The position numbers and the translations under genes were made by a program. A DNA stretch of 64,000 bases from Powellomyces hirtus (Eukaryota; Chytridiomycota; Chytridiomycetes; Spizellomycetales; Powellomycetaceae). The stretch lies in assembly GCA_025526995.1 (NCBI GenBank), contig JAHLKG010000005.1, forward strand, positions 744,001-808,000. Direction: 5' to 3'. Under the pieces are notes generated by a model. The model did not search any database. It saw only the letters and a list, made by a program, of their open reading frames with translations, and was not told the DNA's origin. Positions 46,601 to 56,842 of the stretch are shown in pieces (the first letter of the stretch is position 1; each line of letters starts with the position of its first letter).

Positions 46601-47778
46601 ACCCCGGGCTTATCGCGTTCTGGATCCTCACATTCTCTGAACGTCGATGCGGAGGTAACTCGCCATCCATCGGTTTTGGGCGGCACGTCGTTAAGAAAGG
46701 CGGGTGGTGGGCGAAACATCACTGGCGCGATGCACATGTTCCGCAAAGTGTCCACTGCCCTTGATAGTTGGAGAGGGAAGAAGAATTTCATTGGGGACTT
46801 TTTGCCCATACTGCTTGACTACATTGAGAAAGAGGGTACGGCACGTTACATCCAGCCAGCGTAAAAGACGGTATGCTGAATGTCAATTTCTGGTTTTTAG
46901 CGCCCAACAAGAAATTGTTATACCAAATGTCCAGCAAAAATGAAGGCGTGTCCAGCATCCTCCGTGTTCTAGGTAAGAAGCGTGGGTGAACTTGATGAGA
47001 TAGCCCCAACCGAAGCAAACAAGGCCAACACACGCTGTTATACTCACTATCGAACCAGAGTGCAACCCCGAGGCCAGCACCGTGGAGAAGATCAAAAACG
47101 CGCACTCTGCCGAACTCGTATCTGCCGCAATCAAAGCCTACATCGTCGACAAGAAGCACCACGTCATCCCCCCCAAATTGCGCGAGGAAATCATGACCAT
47201 GGCCAGTAAGTGACTTCGACGTGGCCCTTCGCAGCCAATTTCCTGTGCCTCACCCATGTGGGGAATTTTGCAGGTAATATAAACAAACGAACGACAATTG
47301 AGTTACAGCCCATGATCCGAAACGCCATCTACCTTCACATGCTGCAGCCGCGGCAGATAAAATACTTGTCGCACGTATTTCGGCATTTCCACAGGTGAGT
47401 CCAGCTAATCTAACCGCTTACTACCCACACATATCGCGGTCTCTCTGTCCCAATACTGACTTATGCTGCTGTTTTTTTCCGACCAGGCTCAGCAAGCTAA
47501 ACGCCGCCTACCTACCCAGCAAGATGGCCAACCGACTCAGTCGACCACTGTTAGAGGACAATCGCAGCACAACGAGCAAACCGACTGAGCAACGAAATAG
47601 ATCACGGCCTTCAGAGGCGGAAGACGCGGCTTTCGCGCTCGAGACCATGATCGAGTGGGCTGAAGATATCTTCCCACACGAAAACCTGTTCTACCAACGA
47701 CCGCCTACGGCACCGCCTCAGTACCCGGTATCGAAGCGTGCGTATATGGATGGGACCGCCGTGTCGGCTGAAGGTTGA
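43645..47778 (+). CDS. RhoGEF (DH-PH) protein with C-terminal RhoGAP-like domain
   Basis: A long multi-exon gene. From 44221 on, exons close in phase: 44221-44472, 44561-44618, 44684-44782, 44863-45554, 45630-45861, 45933-46835, 46901-46972, 47059-47205, 47274-47394, 47487-47778. The first part (ATG 43645, then two or three exons to about 44142) is tentative. An N-terminal domain without a name precedes a DH domain (RQGLMKEIIATERSYISKLQKL ... PVQRPARYTMTLREML, the conserved RhoGEF helices), a PH-like domain (HYLCEIMATLRDERN ... KFFLRAVRNAGVLMRL), Ser/Arg-rich RAASRAASRATSR repeats, then a RhoGAP-like region (EGVSSILRVL, AAIKAYIVDKKHHVIPPKLREEI, LSHVFRHFHRLSKLNAAYLPSKMANRLSRPLL). Such a protein could both load and unload a Rho/Cdc42 GTPase. 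The Arg finger is not certain. Confidence 0.75.
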
Positions 47779-47918
47779 GAAAACACCGGGTGTTGAGAAG
47801 CACACAGAAACACAAAGGCACAGCTTTGTTCTTATGACGCTTCTATTAATTTATGTAAACGAATAAAAATACAGATGCTGCAAAATGAGCAGTGGACTGC
47901 AGAATTAGAATTCCTCTC

Positions 47919-48957
47919 CTACACGAAATTGAAAAATGCATGAGTCTTGGAACCGATGCCCGACGTCCGTATCACCGAAACCATTTGCATAAACTCACTG
48001 TCACTGGCATCGCCGCCCAGATCATCATAATCTTCATCATAGTGATCAATAAGATAGTCGTTTTCTTCTTCGTCCATCTCTTCGTCGTACTCTTCTTCAG
48101 GTAGTGGATCGTCGTCGTCGTGGGCCCCATTGGCGTTCTGCGAGAGATGTGGTTGTAAGCCAACAGGGGGGTTTTTTTTTTGGACCATTATCGTCATTTG
48201 TTCTATGCTGCGGTCTGCTTACCGTGGCTTTTGCCCCGCTTTCTTCCTTGGCCAGCGCATCCAGCGCTTTCAGATCGATGTCTCGGCGAGCCAATTTGGT
48301 GCCTGAATGAAAGCACGTCACACTGAGCACAGACAGGATAAGCGGATAAGATAGAGCTACAATGCCATGCATACCTATCTTGGATTTTGAGAGGTCTTTC
48401 ACACCATGCAGCTCGTCTGGGAAGAAACTCAGATGCGTTGGTACGAGTGTAAACGATTTTCCTTTATTCTTGATCTGTTTTCGAAATCGATCGGAATACC
48501 GCTCGATGTCTGAGGCCGGTGCAAGAACACAACGGGCACCACTTTTAGCGAACTGAGAGCATTTGCATACCCAACTCTGCGCGCAATCCCGTACCTGGCT
48601 TTGGTGGTGGTACATCAATGTAATACGGTAGTTCGCGCAGGCTTTCTGTGAAGATCTTCCAGTCATCAACAGTGCGCTGCTCCTCTTCCGTGAGTGGCGT
48701 GAACGGGTTCGGTTGGTATTCCTGAACCGTACAAAGATATCACGTTTAAGATCAGCATCTAGAGATCTGACATTTGCAACATGCTACTTCTTTCTGCTTA
48801 CGGGAAACAAAGGCGTCTCCTTGTATTGCACTTCGACATCATCCGGCATATCCGGACCCCCTCTTCCCCGTCCAAACCCACCGCCCCCGCCTCCACCTCG
48901 TCCGCCTCTCCATCCTCCGCCGCCACGTCCTCCCGCCCCACCACCTCGCCCGTTCAT
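47919..48957 (-). CDS. RPC31: DNA-directed RNA polymerase III subunit RPC31/RPC7
   Basis: Five exons (48957-48802, 48721-48595, 48509-48375, 48302-48223, 48137-47919), in phase, 238 aa (yeast Rpc31 251). An N-terminal Gly/Arg-rich stretch (MNGRGGGAGGRGGGG) is followed by PLFP / NPFTPLTEEEQRTVDDWKIF / LRELPYYID, the conserved POLR3G/RPC31 block, then ERYSDRFRKQ, a basic linker, DLKALDALAKEE and a C-terminal acidic tail (DPLPEEEYDEEMDEEENDY ... DLGGDASDSEF), the hallmark of this subunit. It is part of the Pol III initiation heterotrimer with RPC82 and RPC34. It shares a 335-bp divergent promoter with the peroxidase gene. Confidence 0.9.
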
Positions 48958-49292
48958 GCTTGTAAGTTTCTGCTACGATGCACCGCTAGCGTTTGCGCAG
49001 TCAGTCTATATTGGATTGGCGGAAACTGCGTGTGTGGGGTATGTATGTTTGTGAGGGAAGGGAAAAATAGCGAAGCGCCCTTGGAGAAAGTCAATGCCAA
49101 ATGTCAAATTGCAAAACACGAAGAAACAAATTTGGGGAGGACGCACCCCGGAGCCGTCAATCGGCTGAGTCAGACAGATCTCAATTAGAAACTGACAGCA
49201 GCTCCGGTCGACAAACAAATGGAGACTATCGCCAGCTACCCCACAATGCACAACTCTCACATCGTTCTCTCGGCTCGACAATAACTCACAAA

Positions 49293-50502
49293 ATGCTGTC
49301 CAACCGCTCATACTCACTGCTCGCCCGCACCGCACGACCTTTGTGCCTTGCGCAGCGATGGCTGCGACCCGTCGTTGTCGATACTGTCTCCAAGCGTGCC
49401 TTCTCTAAGGCAGCTTCACCTCCACCACAACGCGAAGGGTCTTCTTCTTCCGGCGCGGGCAAGTTCCTAGCTCTAGTCGCTGGTGCCGGTGCTGCGTATG
49501 GTGCATGGTACCTATACAACCAAAACAATGAAACCTGTAGGTGTAGGAATGGTCTCACTTTCTGAAATCTGTTTGGATTCACATCTGTCAAGGACGCGAA
49601 GCAAAAGACGTTGAGCAAGGCCGAATACCAGAATATTTACAAGTATGTGCCACATCTCGAATGTATCATAGTATAAGATGGGAGTGAGCGATCAATTGAG
49701 TAATCGAATGTCTGTGCTCCTTTCTAGTGAACTCGCCAACTTGCTCGACTCAAACCCAGACTACGATGATAGCTCGTACGGTCCCGTCCTTGTCCGTCTC
49801 GCATGGCACGCGTCCGGCACATACGCCAAGACCAACAACACTGGCGGCTCCAACGGTGCCACGATGCGATTCCCGACCGAGTCCAAGTGGAGCGCCAACG
49901 CCGGTCTCCAGGTGGCGCGCGACTTGCTCGAGCCCATCAAGAAGAAGTACGGCGACGTCCTGAGCTACTCAGACTGGTGGAGCATCGGTGGTGTCGTTGG
50001 CGTCCAGGAGCTGGGTGGTCCTACCATCAAATGGCGATCGGGCCGTATTGACACCCACGAAGACAGGACAGTCGAAGATGGTCGTCTGCCCGATGCCAGT
50101 CGAGAGGACGCTCAGTACTCTCGTGATGTCTTTGGCCGCATGGGCTTCAACGACCAAGAACTAGTTGCTCTCCTGGGAGCCCACGCACTGGGTCGCTGCC
50201 ACTCTGACCGCTCCGGTTTTGAGGGACCATGGACGCACTCTCCCACCACCTTTAGCAACGCGTTCTACAAACATCTTCTAGATGAGAAATGGGATGTCAA
50301 GAAGTGGAAGGGTCCTAAGCAGTACGAAGACAAGGCCACCAAGAGCTTGATGATGTTGCCCACGGACATGTCGTTGACCAGGGACAAGGAGTTCAAGAAA
50401 TGGGTCACCATCTATGCGAACGACGAAGAGAAGTTCTTTGCGGACTTTGCCGCTGCTTATGCTGCGGGGTTAGCGCAGTCAATCACGACGCGTGCCGTCT
50501 AG
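49293..50502 (+). CDS. CCP1: Mitochondrial cytochrome c peroxidase
   Basis: Class-I heme peroxidase of the intermembrane space, reducing H2O2 with electrons from cytochrome c. Exons: 49293-49536, 49593-49642, 49728-50502. The N-terminus is a bipartite presequence: a basic region [17 protein letters not shown], then a hydrophobic sorting segment [18 protein letters not shown]. Catalytic distal residues are in [13 protein letters not shown] (Arg, Trp, His), the proximal His in [11 protein letters not shown], the radical-site Trp in GFEGPW, and the Asp in LPTDMSL. The exon 2/3 join is in phase. The exon 1/2 join is not: the only good donor leaves phase 1 and the only visible acceptor (CAAG/GAC) would give an immediate stop, so this junction uses a site I did not find or contains a sequence error. 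Confidence 0.9.
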
Positions 50503-51567
50503 CCTGGCTCGTCGGAAGAAAAATGATTGCGAAGGAGGGTGTCATCGCCTGATTCCTGCCGGGTTTTCCGGCAAGGTGATGGGCGCTTGTTACTATCCGC
50601 CCCTACACAGGTGCGGGCAGGATTAAGCATTATCCTGCTCCGCGTATTGAGGGACAAAAGAAGGACCATTCAAGCCAATGGTGTCTTGTGCGAAGAACAA
50701 AACGTCCGCCATGCTGGGATGGAGTGCGATCGAAATGCATCTGACGATCGTATTCCAAGTTCATGCGGCAACATAGACTTGCTCGGGTATGAGCATGATT
50801 GCGCTGTCCCAGTGATAGTGCAGTATGTGGGAATCATGTCTGTACGCGGCATCTACATGCAAAGCATGCGCGGCGACGGTGAAATGGCTGACAAAGTGGA
50901 GGTCCATTTTTGAGGAATAATCCGAATGCGACGTGAGTGACGATAGATATATCTGAGGGCGTCCCGCGAGGCAGCGCCCCGGAATGAACGAGCTGTCATT
51001 CGCTTCTGATCCTCTCATTTGAGTGTTTCGTTGTTCCGATTTCCACTAGTGAAGAAGCGTTCCGCATGGTTAATTTTGAGCAGTAGTATCTGAATCAACC
51101 AACTGACAATAAATTGGCACATGCGAGGCTCGAGCGCCAATAATTTTGACGACAGACCAGAAGCTGTTGGAACTGGGAGTGCCATTCAAGGAAGACGCTG
51201 AGATTATCGAATTCAAGGTCTGTAAGGGGGGGGGGGGGAGGTCTCCTTCGAGGGCAAAGGGACAAATTGTATAGTATATCCTCATCTAAATTTTTGATAC
51301 GTAAGAGTCTTAATGCGACTGAACTCCACAGTCATGATCTTGTGCATCATGTCATCCGTCACTGACGCCTGAGCTGAAGTCAGTGGACGTCTAATCATCT
51401 CGTGGTATGTATGCTACGGCTGATCTAATGATGTACTGCGCGTCAGGCCACAAACACTGCTCCACTCGTGGGCACTGCCACGTACCCAACAGCAACAAGA
51501 TTGAAATAGTGTGGTGACAGGTATGATGAGGTGTGAGGTGTGAGGTGAGATATGATGGACGTCCCGA
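50503..51567. other. Convergent intergenic region with G13 tract
   Basis: About 1.07 kb between convergent genes. It contains a run of 13 G at 51226-51238 and otherwise only untranslated sequence. No gene recognised. Confidence 0.5.
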
Positions 51568-52899
51568 TCAAGGCGCATCGGGTGAAGGCAAATGCAACAC
51601 AGATAGACGCTTAGCCATACCGCTATACACAACAGCGAAAAGCGAGGAAATGTACGGATATGTAGCGCCAACCCTGCATTGACATGAGAGATTGTTATAT
51701 GCCACGTGGAGATGTCTGATATCTGTGAAGCCCACGAGACGTACCTGTTGTGAATCCCGTAATCGGCTGCTCCTCGCCGTAACCGCTTCATGAACAAGAA
51801 GACCAGTGCAAGCTTAGCCGCCTGTTGTGACCACGCTTTTTGTCGCCGCAGCGCGGACCCTGACGCGTATGATGATGCTGCAGCAGCACCGACGGAAAAA
51901 GTTCGTGACGGGAACCAGTATCGTAGCTGCGACAGGGCAAGTTCCACTGCTGAGCGTAACGGAACGTCGACTATTGTGGTGTTGGCTGCCCAGAGACAGA
52001 ACATGAAAAGGCTGAAACCGGATGAAGTGTGAGATGGCTGCGAGCTGCGTAGAATGGCGTACAGAAATACATACGTGGCGTCAAGAATGAAGTCCTGGTT
52101 GAACCTGGTTTTATAGAGCTCCTAAAAAGACCATGTAAGCTGTATGATTCATTTGGGCGGCGGCATATAGGTCTTGAGTGACTACGAACCCCTATCACGG
52201 ATGTTTGCTTCCGAATCATGTCCCTCTGCTTGCCCAATTCTTGTCTGTACTCGACCATGGTCGCCTCCAGCAATCCTCTTGTGTTATCTAGCGCACTCTT
52301 CAATCTGGCTGCTGTTTGCCGTTGCACATCAGCCTCGATTGTCAGAAAGTCGACAGAATCTTCCAAGCTGCATACAGTGCGCTGCAGCTCCATGACTTGC
52401 TGCTGCCCTTCCGCAACGGCTTTCTGCAGTTGCCGGTTCTTTGAAAAGTTGGACAGGTTGACCAGATAGTTGACTGACATCAACTTGGCATTCATCTGAT
52501 TAATTCCTTTTTGGTGTCGGAAGGCGTCGTTGAGCTTATGCACCAGTGCGTCGTAGGGAGGTAGTTGTCCGTTTGCGTCGTGGAAGTCTGACAACCCACG
52601 CACAAACCGTCAGTGCCATTATCAGCTCTAGTAGAAAGACCACAGCACATACCAAGTTCTTGAGTACTTTCCATCACACCGCGCAACTGGAGCACAATGT
52701 CTTTGGCATGGTCCAGTAGCGCTTGGAGTTGGTTGCCATTGCGCTCATTCGACGGGTCGGCAACAATGTCACCAGCGGCTTCGGAAGACCGTTTAAGGTC
52801 CGACGCAATGCCGTCCAAGGTGGCCAAAGCCCCGACAGAAGGTCGGCGGGCTAAAGCCCCGCTTTCTGCTGTGGGTTGTGTCGTAACTTCAGTTATCAT
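51568..52899 (-). CDS. Coiled-coil protein with C-terminal hydrophobic segments, unrecognised
   Basis: Four exons (52899-52653, 52587-52190, 52121-51745, 51673-51568), in phase, 375 aa. The N-terminal about 220 residues are helical/coiled-coil (ATLDGIASDLKRSSEAAGDIV; LQKAVAEGQQQVMELQRTV; VQRQTAARLKSALDNTRGLLEATMVEYRQELGKQ). After that, hydrophobic stretches TYVFLYAIL, FSLFMFCLWAANTTI and KLALVFLFMKRL suggest one to three membrane segments, and a short Ser/Pro tail ends the protein. No family recognised; composition is compatible with an organelle-membrane tether or spindle-pole type component, but that is a guess. Confidence 0.6.
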
Positions 52900-53011
52900 C
52901 GTTTAATGGTTATGAGATATTTGTTGAAAATGTGAAAGTGTCGGGAACGATGGTGTTCCCCTCCGCCTGCGTCCGCTTGGGTACGTCAGAGCTGCCCAGC
53001 CACCAAGAATC

Positions 53012-53083
53012 ACGCGTCAGCTCGTCCACGTGATAAAGGAACGCGTCAAGTTGTCCACGTGTTCCGCTGCACGCGTATAAATA
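53012..53083 (+). promoter_or_regulatory. Promoter-like block: repeated ACGCGT / CACGTG and TATAAATA
   Basis: Three ACGCGT sites (53012, 53041, 53071; MluI-cell-cycle-box core) alternate with two CACGTG E-boxes (53027, 53056) in a 29-bp direct repeat. The last ACGCGT runs straight into TATAAATA (53076-53083). The spacing and the canonical TATA point to transcription rightward into the splice-site repeat array about 130 bp downstream. It also lies about 120 bp upstream of the minus-strand coiled-coil gene and could serve both. Factor binding is inferred from motif identity only. Confidence 0.55.
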
Positions 53084-53212
53084 AGCGCTCGCGCGTCCGT
53101 CTTCTCAGGATCATCTTTCCATCGTAAACAATTTCGACCGCGAGATCTCAGAACTGTCCTATCCATCCACTCCCTCACTGCTCCCGTACTCCTAAATGCG
53201 ATACATGGGCCC

Positions 53213-54730
53213 AAACAGGACTGGTATGTGCTTACTTCGGAGCCGTGTGAAACTCATCTCGCGAGCATGGCCCCGCGCAGCGATTGCGCTGGATGCTGGT
53301 ACAACGGTAAGTCCAAGCGCAGCATACACTCACACTCTTTCGCTACAATGGTAAGTCGATTCTGCAACAAATGGTTTCAAGGAGGACAGGTATGTGAGTC
53401 CTTCGAGCTGTGTGAACTCATCTCGCAATCATGGACCTGCGCAGCAAGTGGTTCGATACAACGATAAGTGCAAGCGCTGCAAATAATCATATTCCTTGAT
53501 ACAACGGTAAGTCGATACCAAGGCAAGTCAGACCTGAGTGAGCCTGCTCACGCGATACAACGGTAAGTCGATACCAAGGCAAGTCAGACCTGAGTGAGCC
53601 TGCTCACGCGATACAACGGTAAGTCGATACCAAGGTAAGTTAGACCTGTGTAGAACTGCTCGCACGATACAATGATAAGTCGATACAAAGGTAAGTCAGA
53701 CCCGCCAAAACCTGCTGACACGATATAACGGTAACTGGAGACAAAGGTAAGTGATATCCGCGGTCACTATTTCGATACAAGTACTAAGTCAGACCCCGCA
53801 GAAACTGCTGCTCACACGATCCAACGGTAAGTGGAACTAAAGGTAGGTGAGATCCGCAGTCACTGTTTCGATACAAAGGTATGTCAGACCCGCCAGGAAC
53901 TGCTGCCACGATACAACGGTAAGTGGAACTAAAGGTAGGTCAGATCCGCAGTCACTGTTTCGATACAAAGGTAAATCAGACCCGCCAGAAACTGCTGACA
54001 CGATACAACGGTAAATGGAAACAAAGGTAAGTGGGATCCGCAGTCACTGTCGCGATTTAGAGGTAAGTTAGACTAGCGCCGCAACTTTTCAGAGCGTTTC
54101 GATTCAAAGGTAAGTCAGACCCGCGTTAGATTGTTTTGATACAAAGGTAAGTCATTCCCGCGCAGCAACGGCGCAGAATGTTAGACATAACGGTAAGTCG
54201 GTTCAAAGGTAAGAGATCCGCGCCGCAACTCTCGGACTGTTTGATACAAAGATACGTTCCCGCGCAGCAACGGCGCAGGCTGTTCGACATAACGGTAAGT
54301 CGGTTCAAAGGTAAGAGATCCGCGCCGAAACTCTCGGACTGTTTGATACAAAGATAAGTTCCCGCGCAGCAACGGCGCAGGCTGCTCGACATAACGGTAA
54401 GTCGGTTCAAAGGTAAGTCTGGCCCGCACAGCGATAGTTGAGACCGCAACTGCTCGGAATGGTCGATCCAACGGTAAGTCAAAATCTTTGGGTGCCAAGG
54501 TAGGGTTACGAAGGTAAGTGTCTCATGAGAACTCGTGGTCGCAAATGCATGAATCGTATCCCCTATCCCATCGTTCCAAACCCCTGATCGATGACTATCA
54601 CTGTCGATTGCAAGGGTGGACGCCATGTGTGGAGCCGCCACCGCTGGAAACGATCAAGTCCGGTGCAGGTATGAGGAGCAGATTGCGGCTGATTGGTCAA
54701 GATGACTTTGGCACGACGGTAAGTTCCACG
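53213..54730 (+). repeat. Tandem array of consensus 5' splice-site motifs (GGTAAGT)
   Basis: About 1.5 kb of degenerate tandem repeat. The core unit is roughly GATACAACGGTAAGT followed by CGATACAAAGGTAAGTCAGAC and a C/G-rich CCGCGCAGAAACTGCTC-type spacer. I count about 21 exact GGTAAGT and some 15 variants (GGTAAAT, GGTAGGT, GGCAAGT, GATAAGT, GGTATGT). Periods: about 170 bp for two leading copies (53213, 53382), 55 bp at 53507/53562/53617, about 102-103 bp higher-order units at 53826/53928 and 54190/54293/54396. Occurrences are all on the + strand. CAG trinucleotides (GCGCAGCAACGGCGCAG) recur between donors. No sustained plus-strand reading frame runs through the array. Confidence 0.9.
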
Positions 54731-55813
54731 GTAGATCCCATGCATTGATCGCTCCACTCCCGGAGCCCGTCCATCAGAAAGAACGCGACTGAGGACTAGT
54801 TGGGAGACGGACCAAGTGAATGCGGAACAAAATGAGTGAGGAATCATGCGAGAGAGCAGATAGAACTCCGCACCACGCAAACCAGGATCAATGGGAATAA
54901 GGGGGTAGTTATGACACGGCCGCCGGTGTATTTCCCGTCCCGCGGCTTACTGTCGCGGACTTATCAGACGCTCAGATTGGGAGGGATCAGAGCAGGGATT
55001 ATTTCAGTCAGCAACGCGCAGGGATTGCTTGTAACCGCCACTGCGCGCGGGAATACAGTGCTTGGGCCTATGGAAGCGCGTGGAATAAACCAGGAAACAC
55101 GCGAATGCTGATCAAACGAAATGAGGGAACAAATGCATGAGACCCAGGAGGAAGCATGCGCGCGTTCTGCAGTGCGGAACCAAGGATCAACGGAATCACG
55201 GAGTACATTGCTTGGAAATCATGCGAATGATGCGTAAAAGGAATTGAGCGAACAAGTGGAAGAGATGAAGAGATGGATGAGGACTTCTGGGAAGAGCCTA
55301 AAGGACTCCTCTGTGCCTAAAGGACGACTTGCCCATTTACAAGACGTAAAAGTGTCACTACTCCCAGCGAGGCCATCTTGTTTCATGGATCAGGCAAGTC
55401 GTATTTTGAAGTAAACCACAGTTCTCAGAAGCGTAGATCTGATCTGACCCATGAGCATGGCAATCCTTCAAATCGGGTGGTTGTTGATGGCGGTGCAGTA
55501 CCCGAAAGTGCCCAGCAAGTAGGTTTTTCTCATGCTCTATGTAAAATTCGCGCCAAGTTAATCAACAAGCGCGAGTTATATTTGGGTTTATGTCATGATC
55601 ATTGGAGTTAAAAAAAAAACCAAATGGGTTATGTAACTCAACTTGACCCCTACCCACTATCGCTGTTGACCACCGCAAGCTGCATGTGATAAATTAGAGG
55701 AAAAATGTACAATGCTGAGTGGGGGGCGTGTGGCCCTTGGCCTGTGAATGCAAGCAGCGCTTGCAGAAGGTCCCCTCAGCGGAGAGAACGAGTCGGCGGC
55801 AACACACGTTGCT
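54731..55813. repeat. Gene-free region with degenerate dispersed repeats
   Basis: About 1.08 kb with no recognisable gene. Loosely repeated segments occur, for example AACCAGGATCAATGGGAAT (about 54884) and AACCAAGGATCAACGGAAT (about 55178), each preceded by a GCGGAAC and an AATCATGCGA/AAGCATGCGC segment, and GAAATGAGGGAACAAATGC versus GGAATTGAGCGAACAAGTGG. These look like older, decayed tandem units adjoining the splice-site array. The last 200 bp are 3' sequence of MPP6. Confidence 0.4.
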
Positions 55814-56652
55814 TCACTGAGGTTTGATAAAACCTCGCTGTGCCGGTGGCGTTTCACTGGACGTAGGAGCTAAGGACATAAAGCGCGTTGCCTGCCGCCC
55901 TCGCAAGTCATTCCAATCTGTTGTGACTGGTGCTGCAGGTGAACGCTTCTTGGATGGTGGCTCCGAATTAGAGGCCGCGGAAAGTCGCGATGTAGGGGAA
56001 TCCGTCGCGGCAGCCCGCCGCTTTCGCTTCGCGCCTTCTACAGGCGTTGCTTCACCTCGTATTTGATGATATCGATTGACCATCTCGAAGTCTGACACTG
56101 ATTCACGCTTCTCATTTTCCTCCGCTATCCGCAATCTCTCTGCGTTGCGTGCTTCTTCTGACATCGTCTGCTTCATAGTTCAGTACACCGCACGCCGTGC
56201 TCGCTTTAAGTATGCTCCAACGCTGCTCACCTCGACTTCTTTGTTAAAGTTTCCAAACGATTTTCTTCCAAATGTAGAATCCAGAAAAGGAATATGGCTG
56301 TTATCGAATTGAAACTCTACGCTGGGAGTGCGGACTGTCAGGAGTTGTGGGAAGACCTTTCCTGGGAAGCTTACACGGTATTCGTTTACTCACGTGTCAA
56401 CATCATCCAAATCGAGATCCCCCAAGATCCATTTCGCCTCTTCCTGGGCGCGCTTTTGCTCCTCCTCCAGCTTCTTTCGGACCTCCTGTTCCTGCGCTCG
56501 ATTCATGAACTGCATTTATTGGGAAAACAGAACCACAACAAAAGCGAATTGGTCAGGCTAGGGCCAGGGACTTCCAGATACTGAGATGACAAATTACACA
56601 CCTTGAGGGCCATTGTGCCCGTCGAGAGCGACTTTACTTGTTTGGTGTCCAT
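55814..56652 (-). CDS. MPP6: M-phase phosphoprotein 6 (nuclear exosome cofactor MPP6)
   Basis: Four exons (56652-56602, 56509-56394, 56321-56231, 56170-55814), in phase, about 204 aa. The N-terminal LSTGTMALKFMNRAQEQE followed by RKKLEEEQKRAQEEAKWIL is the conserved MPP6 block that binds the exosome and RNA; FGRKSFGNFNKEVE corresponds to the second conserved block (MSFxGFNxExE). The C-terminus is basic and disordered (KRKRRAAATD, PSKKRSP). MPP6 helps recruit Mtr4 helicase to the nuclear exosome for rRNA and ncRNA processing. It is divergent from DCP1 across 190 bp, placing nuclear and cytoplasmic RNA-decay genes side by side. Confidence 0.85.
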
Positions 56653-56842
56653 TTTGTTCTACCGAGTTTGCAAAGATGTGCCGTCGAAACTGTCAAGAAT
56701 CGCGCTGCGAAAAGGTAGAGCTGCGAAAGAGAGCTGCGCGTCAGCTGTTGCCACAGCAACAGTAATGACTGGGGTCGTCGCGTAACACCGATGACAGTGA
56801 AGCCTCGATGCTCCTGTTTTCCACAAAAGATTCATCTGCAAG

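Noticed and set aside
48509..48560. RPC31 exon starting at CTCTCAG/TTCGC
   Set aside because: Phase would give an immediate stop; GCCTCAG/AC joins correctly to ERYSDRF.
54126..54641. 171-codon minus-strand open frame with three internal repeats over the splice-site array
   Set aside because: It exists only because the 103-bp unit lacks minus-strand stops in one frame; each repeat of the peptide mirrors the DNA unit, and there is no recognisable domain or start context.
53213..54730. CRISPR-like array
   Set aside because: Repeats are degenerate with no constant-length unique spacers, no cas genes, and the genome is eukaryotic.
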